Positions 36,222-43,167 of a stretch of DNA of 49,351 nucleotides are shown here, in pieces. The notes below the pieces were generated by a model, which did no database searches, was not told where the DNA came from, and saw only the letters and a program-made list of their open reading frames with translations. The translations under genes were made by a program, and so were the position numbers. Position 1 is the first letter of the stretch. Each line of letters starts with the position of its first letter. The stretch lies in the NCBI GenBank assembly GCA_016930835.1, contig JAFGGA010000142.1, positions 1-49,351 of the forward strand, written 5' to 3'. Source of the DNA: Deltaproteobacteria bacterium (GTDB taxonomy: Bacteria; Desulfobacterota; DSM-4660; Desulfatiglandales; HGW-15).

Positions 36222-36899
36222 ATGTTTAAAGTAAGATGCAAGGTCTACAGGTTTGCAGGAAATGAGAAAGAGTTTCCCTGTCATTTTAATTATAAGATCG
36301 GTGATGAATTCTATTATGATGGAACCTATTTTACAGGCAGGATATGCCCGGGGTTATTTACATGCATGATGCCGGTCATTCATGGCGTTCATCTCATGGG
36401 AAATCGTTATGGTGAAAACATCATGTATAAATACCGCGGCCTGGATGCCAAAGACCCGAGCATGGCAAAGTACGATGGCATGGGATTCCGGCCTGTGGAG
36501 AAGCTGCCGGACGATGCCTCGGATCTCATGAAGCAGACCTTTTCATCCATTCCTCATATTGAAAAAGTCAGGGCGGCGAGGTTTTCCTGCACCGACACCC
36601 GGACCTTACCTCAGTTCACATGTGAGGCGGTGGATTTAAGTGATAGTGATTACTGCCAGCCTTTTTATAGAAGGTCCATAGCCATACTTGAAAAGATTGA
36701 GACGGAACCAGGCATTGATCAAAACGAAATCCTGCACCGGTTTACCGAGTTTGAAAGGGAAAAAATATCACCCGCGTTAACCCCGGTATTGTTGCAAGTG
36801 TTGCTGGAAGCGCTTTTGGATATGGGCTATGTTGAGATCCATGATGGAAAAGTGCATGCCACGGGAAAGGAGCCGCCAAGCCGGCCCAAGATTGGATGA
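36222..36899 (+). CDS. TIGR04076-like protein with a C-terminal winged-helix-like region
   Basis: 225 residues. The first 100 resemble the TIGR04076 family: GDEFYYDGTYFTGRICPGLF, then a hydrophobic MPVIHGVHLMGNRYG. The C-terminal 80 (RSIAILEKIETEPGIDQNEILHRF...LLEALLDMGYVEIHDGKV) look like a winged helix-turn-helix. A ligand-responsive regulator is possible, but no function is established for the family. The stop overlaps the beginning of the membrane-protein gene. Family assignment from memory of the pattern only. Confidence 0.6.
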   Translation: MFKVRCKVYRFAGNEKEFPCHFNYKIGDEFYYDGTYFTGRICPGLFTCMMPVIHGVHLMGNRYGENIMYKYRGLDAKDPSMAKYDGMGFRPVEKLPDDASDLMKQTFSSIPHIEKVRAARFSCTDTRTLPQFTCEAVDLSDSDYCQPFYRRSIAILEKIETEPGIDQNEILHRFTEFEREKISPALTPVLLQVLLEALLDMGYVEIHDGKVHATGKEPPSRPKIG

Positions 36900-37296
36900 A
36901 ATACTAAAAAATGAAGATCATTTTCGATCAATGTGGAAAATCACCCTTATAATGGACGTGGTGGTCATGATCTTATTCTTTATTGCAAGCGAACTGGCCG
37001 TCGCGCTTGCTCACAACCATTTCGTTCAATATGCTGAATCCGATGGGCCGATGGTATTGCCTTTGATAACCGATATGGTTTTATCCTTACGCAAGGCAAT
37101 GATCTTATCACCCTTGCTATGGGGCGGGTTCTCATATCTTGTTTATCGGTTTGTCAGGGAAAAAGGGACTGCTGAGCGTAATGAGGTTTTGCTGGCCTTT
37201 TCACTTATTACAATCGCTGTCGGTTTATTGATGCTCATCTTCTTCGGATTAGGGGGGATATTACCATATTATAGGATTGGAACCCTTGTTCAATAA
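36892..37296 (+). CDS. Small membrane protein with about three transmembrane segments
   Basis: About 134 residues from a TTG at 36892 that overlaps the upstream stop; an ATG at 36931 is an alternative start. Hydrophobic segments occur near ITLIMDVVVMILFFIASELAV, AMILSPLLWGGFSYLVYRF and LITIAVGLLMLIFFGLGGILP. No conserved motif recognised. Coupling to the TIGR04076-like gene suggests the two products act together. Confidence 0.55.
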   Translation: MDEILKNEDHFRSMWKITLIMDVVVMILFFIASELAVALAHNHFVQYAESDGPMVLPLITDMVLSLRKAMILSPLLWGGFSYLVYRFVREKGTAERNEVLLAFSLITIAVGLLMLIFFGLGGILPYYRIGTLVQ

Positions 37297-37414
37297 TGCA
37301 GTCCTTCTCTCATCTATAGGTCAGGCTCTAGCCTCCCATCAAGGGAAGGAAAACAAGTTGAATGAATCTATAAAAGTCAAAAACCGCCCGAAATATAAAG
37401 GGTGCTTTTTAATC

Positions 37415-37660
37415 TTAGATTTCTAAAAACGCTTGAGGTCCACAGGATTCACCTTTACCGGTCTGAAAATCGGCCAAGATGAATCCAGGGATCCCCAATT
37501 CAGCCAATTCTTTAAGGAACAAACATTTAAGTATGGGTGCAAAAAACGGATGCTTCTCACAGTTGATTAAATCTTTTAAAGATTCAACCGTAAACGTGCC
37601 GGTAAATCCACCGGTACCACCGAACGCCATTTTAGGGTTGGGATCGGTATCTAAGATCAT
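37415..37660 (-). CDS. unrecognised 81-residue protein, possibly a gene remnant
   Basis: The start ATG at 37660 has GGGAG four bases upstream. The sequence is compact and looks like a folded-protein segment (FGGTGGFTGTFTVESLKDL, PFFAPILKC, GIPGFILADFQTGKGESCGPQ) with cysteines at about 34, 46 and 73. It ends at a proper stop. I cannot name a family. It lies 157 bp downstream of the mocA-like gene on the same strand, so it may belong to that cluster or be the tail of a deleted enzyme gene. Confidence 0.4.
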   Translation of the reverse strand: MILDTDPNPKMAFGGTGGFTGTFTVESLKDLINCEKHPFFAPILKCLFLKELAELGIPGFILADFQTGKGESCGPQAFLEI

Positions 37661-37817
37661 CTGACTCCCGTGGCCGGGGGTGCTGTCCCATGCCCGCCAT
37701 TCCGGGAGGCTGCTGGTCCGACCTGTTCCGGGGTGTCCCCAACATAGGCAAAGTTGGCCGGTAAGGCATCATGAGAGAAGAAAATTTGGCTATAGTTTAT
37801 AGTGGTGTTAAAAAGAC

Positions 37818-38432
37818 TTATCTATTTTCGCCGGGAGCTTGATGCAGCCTTTCATAATCTTCTAGCGTATCCACATCTGTAAGGATCCCTGCATCATCCA
37901 CCTCTACCAAAGATATCTGATCAGCATACTCACTAAAAAGAACCCTTCCCCCTGAATCGCCGGATAGGGACTCTAACCTTGAAAAAAGTCTGCGATCAAA
38001 GAGCACTGGATTGCCGCGTTCTCCTTCGAAGGTAGGCACTGTGATCAAGCTCTGCTTTTCAATATAGTCGGCGATTAATATGTTAATCGTCGCGGATCTG
38101 ATTAAGGGCTGATCTCCAAGCAGAAACATAACCGCATTGACGGACGGTGCCAAGGCCTTGATGCCATGTCTAATGGAACTACTTTGCCCCTCATGGTATT
38201 GTGGATTACGGATGATAGATATGTTCGAATATTCTATAGTCTTTTGTATGTCACCGGCATTATGGCCGAGCACGATGAATACCTGGGTGAGCGAGGATTG
38301 GATGGCGGCTTCAATCACACGGTTTAGTAAAGTCTTCCCTTTGTAAGTTAGCAATTGTTTAGGCTCTCCCAAGCGGGATGACATACCCGCGGCCAGGATA
38401 ATGCCCGCAACCTTGGTGGAATGATTATCCAC
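37818..38432 (-). CDS. MobA/MocA-type nucleotidyltransferase (molybdopterin cofactor)
   Basis: 204 residues of the NTP-transferase fold. The nucleotide loop is LAAGMSSRLGEPKQLL (14-29). Further motifs are GDQPL, RGNPVLF and a terminal DVDTLEDY. This group (MocA, YgfJ, MobA-like) attaches CTP or a related nucleotide to molybdopterin for hydroxylases. It is the last gene of the yqeB/yqeC cluster on the minus strand, and the gap upstream is filled with hairpin repeats. Nucleotide specificity cannot be read. Confidence 0.85.
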   Translation of the reverse strand: MDNHSTKVAGIILAAGMSSRLGEPKQLLTYKGKTLLNRVIEAAIQSSLTQVFIVLGHNAGDIQKTIEYSNISIIRNPQYHEGQSSSIRHGIKALAPSVNAVMFLLGDQPLIRSATINILIADYIEKQSLITVPTFEGERGNPVLFDRRLFSRLESLSGDSGGRVLFSEYADQISLVEVDDAGILTDVDTLEDYERLHQAPGENR

Positions 38433-38771
38433 GGTCTCTTCCCCTCACCCGCCCTCTCCCCCTCGGGGGCTGAGCTTTACCCTTAAGTTTCCGCTGGACA
38501 CAGTGGGCATGAATATTGGCTTTGAAAATAGTAAGTTACCCCCTCTCTCTCGACGGGGGAGGGTGAGGGTGGAAAAGGGAAATTGGCCACCCTCCCCTTT
38601 ATCCCCTCCCATCAAGGGAGGGGATATGAACTAGCTGAATTAATTTACTTTTTCAATATCGATGCACTATCAAATACCTCGACCCCCTGTGTCCAGCAGT
38701 GACTTATGGGAAATGGTCAGCCCCGGAGAGAGAGTGATATATGGAACAAATGCATATTTTAGGTGCTTTTA
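38433..38771. repeat. repeat-filled gap (hairpin family) between the mocA-like gene and yqeC
   Basis: Contains at least three hairpins of the CCCTCCC/GGGAGGG type at about 38440-38470, 38540-38566 and 38589-38625. No gene seen. Both neighbouring genes are on the minus strand, so an inserted or expanded repeat cluster may split the operon. Confidence 0.55.
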
Positions 38772-39548
38772 TCAAAATGAAAAGTGATCATGGATCATAA
38801 GCCCCTCTTTTGCCTGACCGATGATCACGGCATTCAATTTCCCGGGCCCTGTATGCCGAATATAATCAACAATTTTTCTCCCGGATTCAACCGCCTTTGA
38901 TGTATCCGCCTTATTTAAAAAGATACAACGATAAGCCCTTGGCGGAACCCCTTTAAGATATCCATAAGGATTCATCAGCAAGGACACAACATGATGTTCA
39001 AGGATCGTTTCTCCCAAAGGGAGCCCGATCCTATGAGATATGAGATCGGATCGAAAAGTGTGGGTTTCGGTTAAGGGTTTGCCGACCACATCCAGTCCCA
39101 CCACCCCTATCCAGATAGTTGTGTTTTCCGGTATAACCGGTTCATGATCCGCCGGGGCCTTTAAGGGTTTTTTTGCGGCTCCGTCCGCTTCTACGATTAT
39201 CCAATCAAAGATCCCGGCGTTATGGATATTATGGATCTGTCCGGATGAAAACCCTTTGAGCTTGTCTCTTTCATGGATCGTCGCCGCAACGGCAGTCATA
39301 TGTTTTTGCTCTTGAACAAGCGCCCCGGCCTCTATTAGTAATTTATCGATCGAATCAAAGATAAGAACGGTTTTGGACTGTGAGGGAAAAGGGGGGAAAA
39401 TCTTAGTGGTGGTGGTGGTTAACACCCGCTTTCCCGTCCCGGCCAGGATATGGGCCAGGGAAAACATAAGGCTGGTTTTTCCACCGGCACCGGTCAGGCT
39501 TATAATCCCGCTGGTTTCCAGAGGTAGGATTTCTTGGATTGATGTCAA
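38772..39548 (-). CDS. yqeC: YqeC-like accessory protein for a selenium-dependent molybdenum hydroxylase
   Basis: 258 residues from the TTG at 39548 (AGGGA about 8 bases upstream, 10 nt past the yqeB stop). P-loop-like SLTGAGGKTS (near residue 18) and TTTTTKIFPP follow the YqeC pattern. WIIVEADGAAKKPLKAP and GLDVVGKPL are further family blocks. The protein is found with YqeB in genomes that use a labile selenium cofactor in molybdenum hydroxylases. The role, probably in cofactor insertion, is inferred from that co-occurrence. Confidence 0.8.
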   Translation of the reverse strand: MTSIQEILPLETSGIISLTGAGGKTSLMFSLAHILAGTGKRVLTTTTTKIFPPFPSQSKTVLIFDSIDKLLIEAGALVQEQKHMTAVAATIHERDKLKGFSSGQIHNIHNAGIFDWIIVEADGAAKKPLKAPADHEPVIPENTTIWIGVVGLDVVGKPLTETHTFRSDLISHRIGLPLGETILEHHVVSLLMNPYGYLKGVPPRAYRCIFLNKADTSKAVESGRKIVDYIRHTGPGKLNAVIIGQAKEGLMIHDHFSF

Positions 39549-39558
39549 TCGATTTTCC

Positions 39559-40407
39559 CTATTTTTTCCCCTGTGCCCTGACCCCTTCCTTATTATATTT
39601 CTGGAGAATGGCCTCCAAAACGGCACCTCCCAAGGCCAAGGCCTTTTCAGATACAGTATAACAATATTCCTGGATGCCCCTGGGATCAATATCCCCGATC
39701 TTCAGGGAGTTGGTCACTTTCGTTCCGGAACGGATCAACCCGCGGATGACACCATCAATCTCAGCTCTGATGACATGGTCATCCACATGGCCGACAATCT
39801 CCCCCTTTTTAATCACGTCCCCGATCTCTCGTATACCTTTGAAGATACCGTTCGCGTTGGAACGAAGAACGCGTTCTTTGGTGTAATATTGCACAGCTCC
39901 TGGAATACCGGTATCGGGTTCGGCCTGCCCGGAGTAAAAAAGTCTTCCCAGATTGTGACCCCGGTTGGTCTCCACCACCACGTGTACATCTTTACCGCCC
40001 TCAAAACCCGGACCCAACCCAATGACCAGATCGGCATCCTGAATACTGGTCCCGATATTTCGTTTGGCCATGATGCCGTCCACTACCACATGGGGATGCA
40101 ATGCCTCTATCATGGAGCCTTCCGGATCAACCACAACAGGGATCGAGCCCTTGTCCCATCCCGCATGCATGCCGTCCATATCGGATACCAAAACAGCCTT
40201 TATCCCTTCAACCGTGACGGCCTGATTATGGACGGCCTCACAGAAAGAAACCTTTCTTCGGACCGCCAGTGGATCGGCGATCTCCGACATCACGATCTTG
40301 TGGAAACAGGCGCGATATAGCCTGCAGGCCACACCGGAGGCTATATCACCTGCACCCTTAATGAATATAATAAGATCAGTTAATGAGTTAAGATTTTTAT
40401 CAGCCAA
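39559..40407 (-). CDS. yqeB: YqeB (EF2563-type selenium-dependent molybdenum hydroxylase system protein)
   Basis: 282 residues from a TTG at 40407 with GGGGGG about 8 bases upstream. The N-terminal Rossmann-like loop (IIFIKGAGDIASGVACRL) and the block HPHVVVDGIMAKRNIGTSI are the family marks. A Lys/Gly-rich C-terminal region (EIVGHVDDHVIRAEIDGVIRGL) resembles a biotinyl/barrel-like domain. It is 10 nt upstream of yqeC. An XdhC-like role in loading sulfur or selenium is likely but not shown. Confidence 0.8.
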   Translation of the reverse strand: MADKNLNSLTDLIIFIKGAGDIASGVACRLYRACFHKIVMSEIADPLAVRRKVSFCEAVHNQAVTVEGIKAVLVSDMDGMHAGWDKGSIPVVVDPEGSMIEALHPHVVVDGIMAKRNIGTSIQDADLVIGLGPGFEGGKDVHVVVETNRGHNLGRLFYSGQAEPDTGIPGAVQYYTKERVLRSNANGIFKGIREIGDVIKKGEIVGHVDDHVIRAEIDGVIRGLIRSGTKVTNSLKIGDIDPRGIQEYCYTVSEKALALGGAVLEAILQKYNKEGVRAQGKK

Positions 40408-40553
40408 CTTTATTCCCCCCTTCAGCCTTCTCTCTCCTCCCAAAGGGTAAAGAGGATTGAAGATAATAAAATTTCAGGCCCCGAATCTAAAGCCATTCTT
40501 CTCGGGGTTCTCGGTGGCTCTAGTCACGCCGAGGCGTGATGGGCGGTGACATC

Positions 40554-41579
40554 TCATTTCCCAAATGGACAAATCGGATATCGACACTTCGAACAAAAAA
40601 GGCATAATCCCCCATGGCCCATCTCGGCAATAGTCTCACGGGTAAACCGTTCACCCGCCAGCACCCTTGGCAATACGAGGTCGAACATACTGGTTTGATA
40701 AAAAATCGCCCCGGCTGGGACACCAAGTACCGGTACATCGTGAATATAAGCAACCAAAAACATGGCGCCGGGCAATACGGGGGCGCCGTATACGATATCT
40801 TTCGCCCCGGCCTGCTTTATGGCCAGACGTGTCACATCATCTGGATCAACAGACATGCCGCCGCTGGTGATAATCAGATCCGCCCCAAGGTCAAGTAAAT
40901 CAGCGATCTTTTCTTTAATGACATCCATATGATCCGGGGCAAAACTCACTCCCAATATTTTGGAACCAATGGCATCTATTTTTTCCCTGAAAATGGGCTC
41001 AAATTGATCCTTAACCCGTCCATGAAACACCTCATTCCCCGTAATCACGATCCCCACATTGGCCGATCTCATGGGTCTCACTTGTAATATGCCGTTATAT
41101 TCCCGCGAAATAGCACAGGCCTCTTGAACCAGGGTCTCCTGAATAACCAAAGGGATGGCCCGGGTGGAAGCCACGATATACCCTTTATCGACCACGGTAT
41201 TGGTATGAATGGTGGAACAAATGATCTCACCCATCTGATGGATCTTTCGAAGCCCTTCTATCGAAACCTTTAACACCCCCTTGGTTTCAGCCCGCAGGTG
41301 GATTTTTCCCTCATTGGGTTCACCCTCCCAATACACACCCGGCCCGCAAAAGGCATCGGCCAAAAAGACCGCCGCATCATTCTCATGCAAATAGCCTGGA
41401 GTCGGTTCAAGCACATAGACATGCTCTTTTCCGAGCCTGCGTAGATGATCAACATCTTCCGAACTAATCCTTTGTCCTTTCTTAAAGGCACGGCCTTTAA
41501 ACTCTCCCTTACGGATCTCCGTGATATCATGGGCCAGGATTGTGCCTATGGCATCTTCGATTTTAATGGTTTTGTACAT
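40554..41579 (-). CDS. Molybdopterin-binding protein with a C-terminal Cys cluster
   Basis: 341 residues, similar to MoeA/MogA-type molybdopterin-binding proteins. The MoCF-like core is at residues 170-320: VGIVITGNEVFHGRVKD, then TSGGMSVDPDD and VYGAPVLPGAMFLVAY with GVPAG. The last 15 residues carry CLFCSKCRYPICPF, a four-Cys group that could bind a metal or an iron-sulfur cluster; this is unusual at the end of MoeA-like proteins. It heads the minus-strand yqeB-yqeC-mocA cluster. Probably helps insert molybdenum or sort the cofactor to a hydroxylase. Confidence 0.82.
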   Translation of the reverse strand: MYKTIKIEDAIGTILAHDITEIRKGEFKGRAFKKGQRISSEDVDHLRRLGKEHVYVLEPTPGYLHENDAAVFLADAFCGPGVYWEGEPNEGKIHLRAETKGVLKVSIEGLRKIHQMGEIICSTIHTNTVVDKGYIVASTRAIPLVIQETLVQEACAISREYNGILQVRPMRSANVGIVITGNEVFHGRVKDQFEPIFREKIDAIGSKILGVSFAPDHMDVIKEKIADLLDLGADLIITSGGMSVDPDDVTRLAIKQAGAKDIVYGAPVLPGAMFLVAYIHDVPVLGVPAGAIFYQTSMFDLVLPRVLAGERFTRETIAEMGHGGLCLFCSKCRYPICPFGK

Positions 41580-42522
41580 GTGTTCTTTATTTTTCTCCTA
41601 AATAGAAAACTGGTCAATGATTCAAGGGGTCAAAAGTGTTCTCCGATCCACGAACTCCTAGCGATGGCTTCCCTGGACCCGGATCTGAGATCTTCTGTGA
41701 TATTATTAGAATATGGCAGGTTTGTCAGTCTATTTTTTTATTTTTCGTCTTATCCGATTGATTTAAAAAAGGTGAGATAGCCTGAAGGCGATGTCTATCC
41801 AAATGCATCTGGATATTGCTTTTTATCGAAATTCATGTCCCATATCTGTTTTAGCATCCCGACATTTTTTGGTGAGATCTCTTGGAACCTATCAGCCCGT
41901 TTCTCAACTCTATATCATGCTGCCTCGATTTGACTTGACATAAAAAGCTCATCTTCCTATACGCCCACCGCGAAGAGTGAGAACTAATCACCAACTCTTC
42001 CAATCTTATATACAGGCAAATGAAACCTCGTCTTACCTTTTTTCAACCATTCTTCAACAATTACTTTTTCTTTTCAGTTTCACTTTTAGGAATTTTTATC
42101 CGAACATGCTATATTTTTTTGGGCGGCCGAAACCTTGCATCGTGGAAACAGGAAAAATCCAAGACGTTTTGAAAAATTACATCACTAAATTTTATAGAGT
42201 TATTTATTTCACGCAAACACCCTGTGTCAACGGGCGGCTTTTTGTTCCGCCGGGCACAGATATTCTGCATGATTGGAATATTTATCGTTGTAAGATTAGG
42301 GAACGGAATGCACTATTTGCTGATTTAGAATTTGGGAAGTGGATTCTTAGATCGAAAGCCGGGGTCTGGAGTCCGTGTAACTATTTGAAAAGACTGGATT
42401 CCGGTCTTCATCGGAATGACAAAAATGGGTGTTTTGGCCGTTTTTCGAGAACATCAAATTTCATGCCATTTATTTTACTGAATTGTCTCATTATATCTTC
42501 ACATACCTTATTTTCATCTGTT
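41580..42522. other. long intergenic region, no confident gene, contains repeat copy 3
   Basis: About 940 bp, A+T-rich. A 205-codon plus-strand frame crosses the composite repeat at 42355 and has no ribosome-binding site, no motif and a low-complexity composition, so I do not call it. An inverted repeat GGCGG/CCGCC lies near 42234-42256. Nothing else recognised. Confidence 0.4.
42355..42461 (+). repeat. MITE-like composite repeat, copy 3 (left-truncated)
   Basis: Begins within GGGGTCTGGAGTCC, includes TAACTATTTGAAAAGACTGG and TCGGAATGAC, and ends TTTTTCGAGAACATCAAATT (42441-42460), which matches the inverted end of copy 1. It lies just downstream of the truncated vapC. Confidence 0.75.
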
Positions 42523-42747
42523 TTAAAATGCAGAGGGTCGGATTTCAAATGGGGTAAGAAATTCTTCAAGTCGTTTAGCATTCTGTTTTTCTAAATTACT
42601 TTTTGCAACACCATAAGTTAACTCGGATACAGTAATAGTTGATATGCCGATTTGGCCAATTTCAATATTTTTAAATTTTTGAATTACCTCGAATGGTTTT
42701 TGGTTCATTAAATAAATACAGATATTGGTATCAATCAAATATATCAT
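42523..42747 (-). pseudogene. truncated VapC-type PIN-domain toxin
   Basis: 74 residues of a normal 130-residue PIN domain. The first acidic residues are present: D6 (LIDTN) and E42 (TVSELTYG). The sequence ends after about 70 residues with FEIRPSAF, so the later metal-binding Asp residues are absent. No VapB-like gene precedes it: the DNA upstream changes abruptly to G+C-rich sequence. Almost certainly non-functional. Confidence 0.75.
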
Positions 42748-42780
42748 TAGAATTTGAAAGCTAGATAAAAAATTGAATAC

Positions 42781-43167
42781 TTAAACGCTGAACGACCCCG
42801 GTGATGGGCGCGCGCGCGTGTACCCTAGACCGGCAGCTTCGAACCGTCTCTCGTTTCCCCGCTGCCGGCAGGCAGTTCTTTGAGACAGAATTCACAGGAT
42901 CGACAGGATCGGTGTGGGGGGATTTCCGCTCTCTGAAATCCTGCTCATTTCGACATCTGGCTTCCGGCGTTCGCGCCCGCGTTATTGGTGCAGTACCTTC
43001 CCGGGCATCATGGCGACGTCTGAAGCGGCCTTGCCTCACCCGACCTTGTTCAAGAGAAATCAGACAAGCTTGAACGCGCCGCCCTTAGCCTACCCCTCTT
43101 GTACGCCCAACTGCTTAACAAGTTCCACAATGAGTTCCTGCATCTGCTTCCTCATCATTCCGTCTGC
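42781..43167. other. G+C-rich flank of the HerA-like island with a direct repeat
   Basis: Composition changes sharply near 42785. Contains the 29-base repeat at 42920-42948 (GGATTTCCGCTCTCTGAAAT...) that reappears at 45737. No convincing gene; frames here are shadows of the high-G+C composition. Confidence 0.5.
42920..42948 (+). repeat. left direct repeat of the G+C-rich island
   Basis: Pairs with 45737-45765 in the same orientation, 25 of 29 positions identical (GGATTNCCGNTCTCTNAAAT, then CCTGC). It bounds the block that holds the HerA-like gene. Confidence 0.65.

Noticed and set aside
40524-40539. Hairpin TCACGCC-GA-GGCGTGA after the molybdopterin-binding gene, possible terminator
   Set aside because: Loop too short as a perfect stem and no T-run on the coding strand.
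41977-42594. 205-codon plus-strand frame
   Set aside because: No ribosome-binding site or motif; it runs through repeat copy 3 and across the end of the truncated vapC on the other strand.
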